Shown: positions 17,661-26,684, counted from the stretch's first letter. The stretch is DNA of 64,000 bases from Alistipes sp. (GCA_029060215.1 JAIDUK010000036.1:169179-233178); one strand, 5' to 3'. The notes: a model not told the origin generated them from the letters alone. Translations and numbers: made by a program.

Positions 17661-18239
17661 ATGAAAGAGAATTGGAAACCCGGTACGGTGCTCTATCCGC
17701 TGCCCGCCGTGCTGGTAAGTTGCGGGGCTTCGCCCGAGGAGTACAACATGCTGACCGTGGCATGGACCGGAACCGTTTGTTCCGATCCGCCGATGTGCTA
17801 TGTCTCGGTGCGGCCCGAGCGCCATTCCTACGGCATCATCCGTCGTACGGGCGAGTTCGTCATCAACCTCACCACCGAGAAGTTGGCCCGTGCTGCCGAC
17901 TGGTGCGGCGTGCGTTCGGGGCGCGACTACGACAAGTTCCGCGAAATGGGGCTCACGCCCGGCAAGGCGCTGCATGTGGCGGCGCCTATCGTCGAGCAGT
18001 CGCCCGTCAACATCGAGTGCCGCGTGCGGCAGGTCGTGCCGCTGGGGTCGCACGACATGTTCATCGCCGAGGTCGTCGGGGTGCAGGTCGATGCCGATTA
18101 TATCGACCCCGAGAGCGGGAAATTCTGTCTCGAGCAGGCGTGTCCGATCGTCTATTCGCACGGCGAGTATTTCGGGTTGGGACAGGCGCTCGGCCACTTC
18201 GGCTGGTCGGTGCGCAAGAAGCCCGCAGCGAAAAAATAG
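17661..18239 (+). CDS. Flavin reductase family protein
   Basis: MKENWKPGTVLYPLPAVLVSCGASPEEYNMLTVAWTGTVCSDPPMCYVSVRPERHSYGIIRRTGEFVINL. Confidence 0.9.
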   Translation: MKENWKPGTVLYPLPAVLVSCGASPEEYNMLTVAWTGTVCSDPPMCYVSVRPERHSYGIIRRTGEFVINLTTEKLARAADWCGVRSGRDYDKFREMGLTPGKALHVAAPIVEQSPVNIECRVRQVVPLGSHDMFIAEVVGVQVDADYIDPESGKFCLEQACPIVYSHGEYFGLGQALGHFGWSVRKKPAAKK

Positions 18240-18257
18240 CCTTGCAAGCAGTTGATT

Positions 18258-18288
18258 CAGAGCCCCGGAAGATTTTTTCGGGGCTCTG
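18258..18288 (+). terminator. Stem-loop after flavin reductase gene
   Basis: CAGAGCCCCG...CGGGGCTCTG with T6 in the loop. Confidence 0.6.
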
Positions 18289-18291
18289 CTC

Positions 18292-18322
18292 TTGACAAAG
18301 GCCTCTTGCAATATTATATTTG
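18292..18322 (+). promoter_or_regulatory. Bacteroidetes-type promoter
   Basis: TTG at 18292-18294, 20-nt spacer, TATATTTG at 18315-18322. Confidence 0.55.
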
Positions 18323-18473
18323 TGCGGGCGTTCGCCCCGCCGGAGTTCTTCCGGCTCTGTATTTCCCGGGTTTCTTCTCCCTGCCGCAAGGCGCCGACTT
18401 GCCGCCCCCCCCCGGGGTTCGGTTGCGCCGACAGGTCCCAGTCCGTCCGCTCCGATTCTTTCGCTTGCTGCCT

Positions 18474-18764
18474 ATGTTGACACCCCTTTCTTCCGGCCGC
18501 CGCCGGATTTCGTCGCCGTTGCGCGAACGGCTCAAAAAGCGCAACCGGGCGGTTGCCGCCCGCTATTATTATTGGACCGAGCTGAAGCGCCGCCGCGAGG
18601 ACGACGTCCGCAGCCTGTTGTGCGACAACGAGTTCTTCGTCGAGGAGCGCACCATTGCCAACGCCATCGCCGAGCAGAACGACTATCTGGGCGAGCTCAT
18701 CCGCCGCCGGGCTTCCCGCAAGGAGTTGCAGCAGCTGTTCCCCGGCTTCGACTGGAACGCGTAG
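18474..18764 (+). CDS. Small basic hypothetical protein
   Basis: 96 aa MLTPLSSGRRRISSPLRERLKKRNRAVAARYYYWTELKRRREDDVRSLLCDNEFFVEERTIANAIAEQNDYLGELIRRRASRKELQQLFPGFDWNA. Confidence 0.65.
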   Translation: MLTPLSSGRRRISSPLRERLKKRNRAVAARYYYWTELKRRREDDVRSLLCDNEFFVEERTIANAIAEQNDYLGELIRRRASRKELQQLFPGFDWNA

Positions 18765-18830
18765 GGGGCCGTCGGGGCGCCGCGCCCGTTTCTCCGATTC
18801 GCAAAGTCAATCTTAAAAACCTTTTAATCC

Positions 18831-19145
18831 ATGTCCGATTTTTCATGGTTGAGCGATCTGTGCGCCTTCGCTCTGCCCGGCGGTTTTCTGGGGGCGGTCG
18901 TCTCGTGGGCGGTCAGCCGCCGCAAGCGCAACAACGATTTCCTCTCCGAGATGCAGCGGTCGATCGACCTGTTGAGCGAAAAGTACAATCAGGTGTTGCA
19001 GGAGAACGTCTTGCTGCGGCAGGAGAAAGCGCAGTGGCAGGTGGTCCAGCAGACGCTGCTGGCCAAGGTCGACCGGTTGACCCGCGAGGTCGAAAGCCTG
19101 CGCCGCAACTTCAGCCCCCAACTCTTTAACAAAATAAACCTATGA
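18831..19145 (+). CDS. Single-TM coiled-coil hypothetical protein
   Basis: 104 aa; TM LPGGFLGAVVSWAV, then coiled coil FLSEMQRSIDLLSEKYNQVLQENVLLRQEK. Confidence 0.7.
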   Translation: MSDFSWLSDLCAFALPGGFLGAVVSWAVSRRKRNNDFLSEMQRSIDLLSEKYNQVLQENVLLRQEKAQWQVVQQTLLAKVDRLTREVESLRRNFSPQLFNKINL

Positions 19146-19333
19146 TTCCGATTTCTTTCTTGTGCCGGTCGCTGTGTGCCGGTTGGTTGGCCGTGACGGC
19201 CGACACGCTCCGGCTGGAATCCCGGACCGGAACCCTTGCGCCCCCTTCCCGCCGCAGCGGTTGCTGGGGCTTCTTCCTTGCCGGCGTCGCGGTGTGTGCC
19301 GCGGGAGCCGTTTGGCTCCGCTGCCGCAGGTGA
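19142..19333 (+). CDS. Small possible membrane protein
   Basis: 63 aa overlapping the previous stop by 4 nt; hydrophobic GFFLAGVAVCAAGAVWL; followed by a terminator. Confidence 0.4.
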   Translation: MIPISFLCRSLCAGWLAVTADTLRLESRTGTLAPPSRRSGCWGFFLAGVAVCAAGAVWLRCRR

Positions 19334-19353
19334 ACCCTTCTTCTTGTGCGAAA

Positions 19354-19390
19354 GGAGCTGCCGTCATTCGACGGCAGCTCCTTGTTTTTT
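19354..19390 (+). terminator. Intrinsic terminator
   Basis: GGAGCTGCCGTC-ATTC-GACGGCAGCTCC followed by TTGTTTTTT. Confidence 0.9.
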
Positions 19391-19749
19391 GCAGGCCCTG
19401 TAAGCCGGGTTCTGTTCCCGAAACTCGCGTTCCGGGCCCCTGTCATTTATCTACGACGGCGGTCACCCGCCGTCTCCAGCAACCTACCCCCCGGCATCGG
19501 ACGAGCAGCCCTCGTTTGCCGGTATACACGGTCTTGCAACCCGCGGGACGTACGGCCGGGCGGCATCGCTGCCCCCGCGGTGGGCTCTTACCCCGCCTTT
19601 TCACCCTTACCGGCCGGGAAACCCGGCAGGCGGTCGTTCTCTGTTACGCTCCCATACCCTCACGGATATCAAGTCGTTAGCTTGCGCGGCGCTCTGCGTT
19701 GCCCGGACTTTCCTCCCCCGGTCACCCGGCGGCGACAGAGCGGGCCTGC
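19391..19749 (-). ncRNA. rnpB: RNase P RNA (bacterial class A)
   Basis: Minus strand ends ...ACAGAACCCGGCTTACAGGGCCTGC; P1 helix GCAGGCCC/GGGCCTGC closes the ends. Confidence 0.92.
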
Positions 19750-19758
19750 GGGGCAAAA

Positions 19759-20778
19759 TTAATTAAATATATTGAACCTCGCAAGCAGGGGATTGCGGCG
19801 GTCGAGCAGGAAGAACTCCATGAGCAGCAGCACGAGCGCTGCGGCGAGCAGGCCGGGGTATTGTTCGTTGTACTCCTCGAAGCGTACGGTCGCGAGTTCG
19901 CTCTGCTCCATTTCGTTGATGCTCTTCACGATTTCGTCGAGGCCGATCGATTGTTTCGTCGAGCGGACATAGACCCCGCCCGTCAGGTCGGCGATTTCGG
20001 CCAGCATCTTTTCGTTGAGTTTCGACACCACCATGTCGCCTTTTTCGTCTTTGATGAAGTCGCCGCCGATGCGGATGGGGGCCCCTTCGGGGGTGCCGAT
20101 GCCTACGGTGAAGATGCGCACGCCCGCTTCGGCAGCCCGCCGGGCGACGGCCAGCGCGTCGTCGTCATGGTTTTCGCCGTCGGTAATCAGCACGATCACC
20201 CGGCTGCGGGCCTGTTCCGTGTCGCTCGAAAAGGCCAGCAGCGATTGCTCCAGCGCCTTGCCCACGGCTGTGCCCTGCACCGCCACCAGCGACGGATCGA
20301 TGCGGCGCGCGAACGCCCGGGCCATGCGGTAGTCCGACGTGATGGGCAGCTGCACCTTGGGTTCTCCGGCGAACACCACCAGCCCTACGCGGTCTTGCCG
20401 GAGCCCGTCGAAAAGTTTGCCTATGGCATATTTGGTCCGCTCCAGCCGGTTGGGTTCGAAATCTTCGGCCAGCATCGAGTTGGAGACGTCGACGGCCAGC
20501 ATCATTTCTATGCCCTGCGCCTTTTCTTCGCGGAGCTTCGAGCCGAACTGCGGTCGTGCGGCGGCCAGCGCAAGCAGGGCGAAAGCCGTGCAGAAAAGGA
20601 TGAATTTCAGGGCGATGCGTCCGGCCGACACTTCGGGCATCAGCTCGCGCAGGGTCTCCGGGTCGCCGAACCGAGCCAGTCGGCGGCGGCGGTTGCGGGC
20701 CGCCAGCCAAAAGAGCACGACGAATGCCGGGACGGCTGCCAGCAGCCAGAGATATTGGGGGTGTGCGAATCGGAACAT
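19759..20778 (-). CDS. batB: VWA domain protein, BatB-like
   Basis: MIDAS motif AVDVSNSMLAEDF; TM helices at both ends; follows batA. Confidence 0.85.
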   Translation of the reverse strand: MFRFAHPQYLWLLAAVPAFVVLFWLAARNRRRRLARFGDPETLRELMPEVSAGRIALKFILFCTAFALLALAAARPQFGSKLREEKAQGIEMMLAVDVSNSMLAEDFEPNRLERTKYAIGKLFDGLRQDRVGLVVFAGEPKVQLPITSDYRMARAFARRIDPSLVAVQGTAVGKALEQSLLAFSSDTEQARSRVIVLITDGENHDDDALAVARRAAEAGVRIFTVGIGTPEGAPIRIGGDFIKDEKGDMVVSKLNEKMLAEIADLTGGVYVRSTKQSIGLDEIVKSINEMEQSELATVRFEEYNEQYPGLLAAALVLLLMEFFLLDRRNPLLARFNIFN

Positions 20779-20782
20779 GGTT

Positions 20783-21775
20783 TCAGGGAATGCGTTTGAA
20801 CAGGAGCGTCGCGAGCACGAACTCGGCCGCCAGCAGGGCCGCGGCCCACAACAGCCAGCGGACGAAAAGTTCGTGGTAGACCACGTGTTCGGTCACTTCG
20901 ACCTTGCTTTTTTCGAGTTGGTTGATTTCGTCGTAGATCGCCTTGAGCGTGGCCTTGTCGGTGGCGCGGAAGTAGCGGCCGCCCGTCAGCGAGGCGATCG
21001 AGGAGAGGGTTTTCTCGTCGATCTCCACCTTGGCCATGACCGTTCCGCCCGTGGGGTTGCCGTAGATGTCGGCGGCGGGGTAGGGGGCCATGCCGCGGGT
21101 GCCCACACCGATGGTGTAGACGCGGATGCCCTGCGCCTTGGCGATCTCGGCCGCCGTCAGCGGGGCTATCTCGCCGCGGTTGTTCACACCGTCGGTCAGC
21201 AGGATCACCACCTTCGACTTGGCGTCGCTTTCGCGCAGGCGGTTGATGGCCGTGGCCAGTCCGTTGCCGATGGCCGTGCCGTCTTCGATGATGCCGCTGC
21301 GGATGCGTCCCAGCAGGGTCTGGAGCGTGCCTTGGTCGGTGGTCAGGGGGCTTTGAGTGTAGGCTTCGCCCGCGAAGGCCACCAGCCCGATGCGGTCGCC
21401 GTAGCGGTCGGCGATGAACGACCCGGCCACTTCCTTGGACGCTGTGATGCGGTCGGGGCGGAAGTCGCGGGCCAGCATCGAGCCCGATACGTCGAGGGCG
21501 AGCATGATGTCGATGCCCTCGGTCGAGGTGCTGGAGTATTGTTCGGGGTCTTGCGGCCGGGCCAGCGCCACGATCATCAGCGCCACGGCCGCAGCGCGCA
21601 GCGCGAACGGCAGGTGACGCAGGTAGCAGCGGATGCTTTTCGGCGCCTGTTCCGCTGCTTCGACGCTCGAAATCCGGATCGCCGCCCCGCCCCGCAGCGT
21701 CCGCCAGACATAGTAGGCGGTCATCGGCAGCAGTAGCAGCAACAGCCAAAGGATATGGGGGTTGTGGAAATTCAT
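20783..21775 (-). CDS. batA: VWA domain protein, BatA-like
   Basis: ALDVSGSMLARDF, ILLTDGVNNRGEI; 330 aa. Confidence 0.88.
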   Translation of the reverse strand: MNFHNPHILWLLLLLLPMTAYYVWRTLRGGAAIRISSVEAAEQAPKSIRCYLRHLPFALRAAAVALMIVALARPQDPEQYSSTSTEGIDIMLALDVSGSMLARDFRPDRITASKEVAGSFIADRYGDRIGLVAFAGEAYTQSPLTTDQGTLQTLLGRIRSGIIEDGTAIGNGLATAINRLRESDAKSKVVILLTDGVNNRGEIAPLTAAEIAKAQGIRVYTIGVGTRGMAPYPAADIYGNPTGGTVMAKVEIDEKTLSSIASLTGGRYFRATDKATLKAIYDEINQLEKSKVEVTEHVVYHELFVRWLLWAAALLAAEFVLATLLFKRIP

Positions 21776-21781
21776 TGCAGC

Positions 21782-22196
21782 AATTAAAAATGAAAAATTA
21801 AGAATTAAAAATCACTTCTTTTCTTTCATCGTCTTAACAATGCTCGCCAACAGATTCGTCAGTTCGCGACAATCCTTGAATATGTTGTCGAACTCTTCGT
21901 CTTTCAGATAACCGGTTCTGGCAAGGAGTTCCAGCCAATATTCGGTTTCGTATGCTTCTTTGAGTGCGATGTGCATTTTCGCACTGAAATCGTTCGGCGA
22001 CTGCCCGCCGATGGCTTCGCGGATATTCGCCCCGATACTGGTTCCGCTTTTCAATAACTGTTTCGAGAGTATGTATTCGTTGTGGGTTGTTCCTATATAT
22101 TTGTACAGGTTGACAATCCGAACTGCAAAATTCAGGCTTTTCGTAACGACGGCATTATCGGCTTTCACACTGATTTTTAATTTTTCATTCTTCATT
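21782..22196 (-). mobile_element. Putative minimal insertion carrying only a four-helix-bundle gene
   Basis: 20-bp terminal inverted repeats (18/20: AATTAAAAATGAAAAATTAA vs AATGAAGAATGAAAAATTAA) flanked by direct repeats TGCAGC at 21776-21781 and 22197-22202. Confidence 0.55.
21812..22195 (-). CDS. Four helix bundle protein (S23 / 23S rRNA intervening-sequence protein family)
   Basis: 127 aa; KSLNFAVRIVNLYKYI...LSKQLLKSGTSIGANIREAIGGQSPNDFSAKMHIALKEAYETEYWLELLARTGYL. Confidence 0.92.
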   Translation of the reverse strand: MKNEKLKISVKADNAVVTKSLNFAVRIVNLYKYIGTTHNEYILSKQLLKSGTSIGANIREAIGGQSPNDFSAKMHIALKEAYETEYWLELLARTGYLKDEEFDNIFKDCRELTNLLASIVKTMKEKK

Positions 22197-22205
22197 TGCA
22201 GCGTT

Positions 22206-22970
22206 CTACCAGTTCTTTCCGCCCCTGACGACAACGCCTTGTTTTTCCTTGAGTTTTTCTTGTGTCTTATCTTCTTGAGCCTGAATGGCATCGAGCATCT
22301 GCTGCTGTTCTTGTTCGGAGATGCCGGCAGGTGCGCTCTGGGGTTGTCCGTCGCGCTGTTCGTCGTCTCTCTGTTCGGGGTCGGCGGGGTTTTGTTCTCC
22401 GTCTTGCTGCGGGTCTTGTTGGTTGTCTCCTTGGCCTTGCTGGTTCTGACCGTCGCCCTGCTGTTGATCCTGCTGGTTCTGGTCGTTTCGGTCTTGCTGC
22501 TGGTCGTTGTCGCCCCCGCCGCCGTTCTGGTCTTGGTTGTCGTCCAAGAGTTTTTTGGTGTAGGCGTAGTTGTACTTGGCTTCCATGTCCGCCGGGTCGA
22601 GCAGCAGCGAACGGCGGTAGCTCTCCAGCGCTTCCTTGTATTTTTTCTGTTGGAACTGCGCGTTGCCGAGGTTGTAAAACGTTTTAGCACGCTCCTCGTC
22701 CGTGCGCAGCGTGTCCGCCGCGGCGCGGGCCATCGTCTGCTCGGCCTTGTCGAGCATTTCGGCTTTGTAGAGGGCGCTGCCCAGATCGTAGGCCGCCTCG
22801 AACGAAGAGGGCGCATAGGTCAGCGCCTGCGTGTAGCGTTCGATGGCTTTCTTGTAGTCGCCCTTGTGGTAGCTGCGGTTGCCCCGGCGCACTTCGCGGC
22901 GTTCGGGCATCCGCTGTGCCGAAGCCCCCAGAAAGGCGAAAAGACAAAGTATGTACAGAAGTCGGTGCAT
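22206..22970 (-). CDS. batC: TPR protein, BatC-like, with Gln/Asp/Asn-rich C-terminal region
   Basis: 254 aa; TPR units (FYNLGNAQFQQKKYKEALESYRRSLLLDP) then NDQQQDRNDQNQQDQQQGDGQNQQGQGDNQQDPQQDGEQN. Confidence 0.85.
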   Translation of the reverse strand: MHRLLYILCLFAFLGASAQRMPERREVRRGNRSYHKGDYKKAIERYTQALTYAPSSFEAAYDLGSALYKAEMLDKAEQTMARAAADTLRTDEERAKTFYNLGNAQFQQKKYKEALESYRRSLLLDPADMEAKYNYAYTKKLLDDNQDQNGGGGDNDQQQDRNDQNQQDQQQGDGQNQQGQGDNQQDPQQDGEQNPADPEQRDDEQRDGQPQSAPAGISEQEQQQMLDAIQAQEDKTQEKLKEKQGVVVRGGKNW

Positions 22971-22976
22971 GGTCGG

Positions 22977-23933
22977 TTATTCGTTATCGGCATTCTCCTC
23001 GGCCTGTGCGGCGGGTTTGGTCTCCTCCACGAAGTAGTAGGCTTTCAGATAGGCGTTTTCGTTGGCTTCGCCGTCGGGCGTCGCCTTGGCGAATTTCACC
23101 AGATCGCTGTCGCGCAGCAGGGTCGTCAGGTCGATGCGGGCCTTGTCGGGCAGGTCGAGCGGACGCAGGGCCTCGACGATCTCGTCGGTGGTCATCTCCA
23201 TGGCGCCCACTTCCCAGCGGCGGGCGATGTAGGTGCGCAGGATGTCGGTAAGGCCCGAGTAGTATTGTTTGTGGCGGTTGTTCTGCCACAGTTTGCGGTG
23301 GTGGAGTTCTTCGAGTGCCTGAATGGCTTCGACGTGGGGCGGCAGGGCCGGAGCCGGGGCGAAAAGTCCGCCTAAGGTGGCGCCGCGTTTCTTCAGGTAG
23401 CGGAGCAGCGTCCAGATCGCTGCCGCCAGCAGAACGACACCGAGCAGGGTCCGCAGTAGGTAGCCGCTGATTTCGCCCATCCGGAAGGGCAGGTCGTATT
23501 GGGGCTTGAGGTCGTAGATGGAGTGCGACGTCGAGTCGATCTCGAAGGTCGCCACGTCGAGTTGCAGCCGTTCGGCCGTGCGGAGCGTGTCGACTATGTT
23601 CTTGTCGGCATAGAGTATCTCGGCCGGGCCCAGATCGTGGTGCCCCTCCTCGAAAGCGGCCAGCCGGTAGCGTTTGCTGAGCAGGATGCGGCGGCCGTCG
23701 CGCCGGAGCGTGTCGACCGGGAGTTCTTCGACCAGTTCGAAGAAGCGGTTGTCCGCGGCGGGCTCGAAGACGGGAAAGGCCACCGTCTGCACGAGGTCCT
23801 TTTCCACCTCGATGACGTAGTCGAAGCGGTCGCCGATCATCACGCTGTCGGGTTCGATGCGGGCCGTGACCGAAGGTTGCTGCGCGTAGGCAGCAGCGGC
23901 GAGCAGCAGGCCGGGTATGAGCAGTCGTTTCAT
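22977..23933 (-). CDS. Bat-operon membrane-anchored protein (BatD-like)
   Basis: Signal peptide MKRLLIPGLLLAAAAYAQ, single TM, within the Bat operon; N-terminal frame extension excluded. Confidence 0.7.
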   Translation of the reverse strand: MKRLLIPGLLLAAAAYAQQPSVTARIEPDSVMIGDRFDYVIEVEKDLVQTVAFPVFEPAADNRFFELVEELPVDTLRRDGRRILLSKRYRLAAFEEGHHDLGPAEILYADKNIVDTLRTAERLQLDVATFEIDSTSHSIYDLKPQYDLPFRMGEISGYLLRTLLGVVLLAAAIWTLLRYLKKRGATLGGLFAPAPALPPHVEAIQALEELHHRKLWQNNRHKQYYSGLTDILRTYIARRWEVGAMEMTTDEIVEALRPLDLPDKARIDLTTLLRDSDLVKFAKATPDGEANENAYLKAYYFVEETKPAAQAEENADNE

Positions 23934-24814
23934 CGTTGTCGGAAAAGTTTGAGGAGTTCGGCCACATAGTCGCCGCCGGTCGAAATCGTCGCCGTGTCGA
24001 TGCGGTGGTGGCGCAGCAGTTCGTCGATGGCTTGGCTGCGGGTGCGCCATGCTTCGGCGTAGCGGTCGCGCACGGCCCGCGACGAGGTGTCGATCCGCAC
24101 CTTGCGGCCGTTCTCGGCGTCTTGCAGCTCGACGATCCCCACGTCGGGCAGTTCGGCTTCGCGCGGATCGCAGATGCGGATGCCCACCAGATCGTGTTTG
24201 TTGCCTGCGATCTTCAGGGCGTCTTCCAGCGCCGTGCGGTCCTGCGCCGGGTCGAGGAAGTCGGAAAGGATGAAGGTCGTGCAGCGTTTCTTGTTGACGT
24301 TGGTCAGCATCCGCAGCGGTTCGGAGAGCCGCGTGCCCTGCGACTGGGGCCGGAAGCCCACCAGCTCGCGGATGATCGTCAGGATATGGCTGCGCCCTTT
24401 CTTGGGCGGGATGAACTTCTCGACCTTGTCCGAGAAGAAGATGCAGCCCACCTTGTCGTTGTTCTGCGAAGCGGAGAAAGCCAGCACGGCCGCGATTTCG
24501 GTCATGACGTTCTTCTTGAGACGCTCGGTCGTGCCGAACAGGCGCGAAGCCGAGACGTCGACCAGAAGCATCATCGTCAGCTCGCGCTCCTCTTCGTAGA
24601 CCTTGATGTGGGGTTTGCGCGAACGGGCCGTCACGTTCCAGTCGATGTCGCGCACGTCGTCGCCCGCGCGGTATTCCCTCACCTCGGAAAACGACATGCC
24701 CCGTCCGCGGAAGGCCGTGTGGTATTTGCCGGCGAAGATCTCGTCGGAAAGGCCGCGGGTTTTGATCTCGATCTTGCGGACGCGCCGGAGGATATCGCTC
24801 TCGTTCTCCTGCAT
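23930..24814 (-). CDS. DUF58 domain-containing protein
   Basis: GRGMSFSEVREYRAGDDVRDIDWNVTARSRKPHIKVYEEERELTMMLLVDVSAS. Confidence 0.92.
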   Translation of the reverse strand: MQENESDILRRVRKIEIKTRGLSDEIFAGKYHTAFRGRGMSFSEVREYRAGDDVRDIDWNVTARSRKPHIKVYEEERELTMMLLVDVSASRLFGTTERLKKNVMTEIAAVLAFSASQNNDKVGCIFFSDKVEKFIPPKKGRSHILTIIRELVGFRPQSQGTRLSEPLRMLTNVNKKRCTTFILSDFLDPAQDRTALEDALKIAGNKHDLVGIRICDPREAELPDVGIVELQDAENGRKVRIDTSSRAVRDRYAEAWRTRSQAIDELLRHHRIDTATISTGGDYVAELLKLFRQR

Positions 24815-24820
24815 GGCCGC

Positions 24821-25819
24821 TTAGGGGACGATTACGTTGTTGAGGATGTCGGTGACGATCTCTTCCGAGGTGATGTTCTCGGCTTCGGCTTCGTACGTCA
24901 GGCCGATGCGGTGGCGCAGCACGTCGTGGCAGACGGCGCGCACGTCTTCGGGGATGACGTAGCCGCGGCGGCGGATGAAGGCGTAGGCCCGGGCCGCCTT
25001 GGCCAGCGAGATCGACGCACGGGGCGAACCGCCGTAGGCGATCAGGTTTTGCAGCTTGCGGAGGTTGTATTCGCCCGGTTCGCGCGTGGCGAAGATGATG
25101 TCGATGATGTATTTCTCGATCTTCTCGTCCATGTAGACGTCTTCGACCACCTTGCGGGCCTTGACGATGTCTTCGGGCGCGATGACCTTGTTCACCTCGG
25201 GCATCCCGGCGCCCGAGAGGTTCATGCGCACGATGTCGCGCTCCTCCTGTTTGTTGGGGTAGGAGATTTTGGCCTTGAGCATGAAACGGTCGACCTGCGC
25301 TTCGGGCAGCGGATAGGTGCCCTCCTGTTCCAGCGGGTTCTGCGTCGCCAGCACCAAGAAGGGCTGCGGCAGCGGGTAGGTTTCGTCGCCGATGGTCACC
25401 TGCCGCTCCTGCATGGCTTCCAGCAGGGCCGACTGCACCTTGGCCGGGGAGCGGTTGATTTCGTCGGCCAGCACGAAGTTGGCGAAGATGGGACCTTTGC
25501 GGACCACGAAATCCTCGCTTTTCTGCGAGTAGATCAGCGTGCCCAGCAGGTCGGCGGGCAGCAGGTCGGGGGTGAACTGGATGCGCGAGAAGCAGGCGTC
25601 GACGGCTTTGGCCAGCGTGGTGATGGCCAGCGTCTTGGCCAGTCCCGGTACGCCTTCCAGCAGGATGTGGCCGTTGGACAGCAGCCCGATCAGCAGCGTG
25701 TCGACCAGATGGCCCTGCCCGACGATGACTTTGCCGATTTCGTTGCGCAGCGTGTCGACGAAGACCGATTCGCGTTCGATGCGTTCGTTGAGTTCCTTGA
25801 TGTTGATGACTTCGCTCAT
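24821..25819 (-). CDS. MoxR-family AAA ATPase
   Basis: LLEGVPGLAKTLAITTLA, VLADEINRSPAKVQSALLEAMQERQVT, ATQNPLEQEGTYPLPEAQVDRFMLK. Confidence 0.95.
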   Translation of the reverse strand: MSEVINIKELNERIERESVFVDTLRNEIGKVIVGQGHLVDTLLIGLLSNGHILLEGVPGLAKTLAITTLAKAVDACFSRIQFTPDLLPADLLGTLIYSQKSEDFVVRKGPIFANFVLADEINRSPAKVQSALLEAMQERQVTIGDETYPLPQPFLVLATQNPLEQEGTYPLPEAQVDRFMLKAKISYPNKQEERDIVRMNLSGAGMPEVNKVIAPEDIVKARKVVEDVYMDEKIEKYIIDIIFATREPGEYNLRKLQNLIAYGGSPRASISLAKAARAYAFIRRRGYVIPEDVRAVCHDVLRHRIGLTYEAEAENITSEEIVTDILNNVIVP

Positions 25820-25975
25820 GATATGTTTCTGTTTCGATTGTTTGCCGGTTTCGTTCTTTCAACGCACCCGCGCCGAAATTATTGCAAAACTAATAAAATA
25901 ACGGTTAAAAATCTCGGGTTTTCTCCCGATTTTTCCCTATCTTGTCATCGTTGCCCCCTTTAATATTATATCGTT

Positions 25976-26191
25976 ATGAGAAAATTCTGCTTGTTGTGGG
26001 GTATCTTCATCGTATTTGGTTTCGCCGGTTGCGAAACCGATTCGGTCTTCTCCGAAAACAAAAACCCTGCTATTGTTTCGGAGTCGCATTTCGTCTCCGA
26101 AGAGCAGGCTTCGGAGCATTTGACCCGGGCATTGGCGGTTGTCGACGCACCCGGAACCCGTGCGTCGGGAAAATTGGCGAATTCGAAATAA
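25976..26191 (+). CDS. Short lipoprotein resembling the propeptide of C10 (streptopain-like) peptidases; possibly a gene remnant
   Basis: 71 aa; lipobox FAGC, then ESHFVSEEQASEHLTRALAVVDAPGTRASGK; no protease domain follows. Confidence 0.5.
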   Translation: MRKFCLLWGIFIVFGFAGCETDSVFSENKNPAIVSESHFVSEEQASEHLTRALAVVDAPGTRASGKLANSK

Positions 26192-26228
26192 TTGACTATC
26201 TTGCTCCTGCAACCAGCATTCCAGCCTT

Positions 26229-26684
26229 GTGAAACGCAAACTGATGTACTTCCTGCTCTCGGCGCTCGGATTTTCCGCCGCCTGCGACAAACACGAAAAC
26301 GAACCCGGGCAAGTGTGCATGTACGGCACGCCCCGCATCGACTTCCGGATTCGGGGCAAGGTGAGCGACCCGGCCGGAAATCCGATTCCCGGCATCGAGG
26401 TGCGCGGCGGGCAAGGAAGCTACAGCGACGTCGAACCGGCATTCACCGACAAAGAAGGGCTCTACGATATTGCGGGCAGTGCCTTTCCTGCTGCTTTCGA
26501 CCTGTCGTTCAACGATATCGACGGCCCGGAAAACGGCGGCGAATTCGAACCGAAAACACTCTCCGTCCGATTTGCCGACGACGAGCAGACCCAGCCCGGC
26601 GAGGGCGGCTGGTTCCAAGGCACTTATGCCCGCACCGGCGCCGACGTGACCCTCGCGGAAAAAAACGTCGCAGAAGAAGAATAG
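26229..26684 (+). CDS. Putative lipoprotein of the radical SAM/lipoprotein (TIGR04134-like) type
   Basis: MKRKLMYFLLSALGFSAACDKHENEPGQVCMYGTPRIDFRIRGKVSDPAGNPIPGIEVRGG...; MYGTP plus carboxypeptidase-regulatory-like segment. Confidence 0.65.
   Translation: MKRKLMYFLLSALGFSAACDKHENEPGQVCMYGTPRIDFRIRGKVSDPAGNPIPGIEVRGGQGSYSDVEPAFTDKEGLYDIAGSAFPAAFDLSFNDIDGPENGGEFEPKTLSVRFADDEQTQPGEGGWFQGTYARTGADVTLAEKNVAEEE

Noticed and set aside
19162-19762. ORFs across 19391-19749
   Set aside because: This interval is RNase P RNA.
22400-22560. Q/N/D-rich stretch in BatC as a prion-like or repeat element
   Set aside because: Low-complexity C-terminal tails are common in BatC-like TPR proteins; no precise nucleotide repeat period was seen.
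22977-25862. 961-aa minus-strand ORF
   Set aside because: Out-of-frame extension through moxR and DUF58; the real gene starts at MKRLLIPGLLL (23933).
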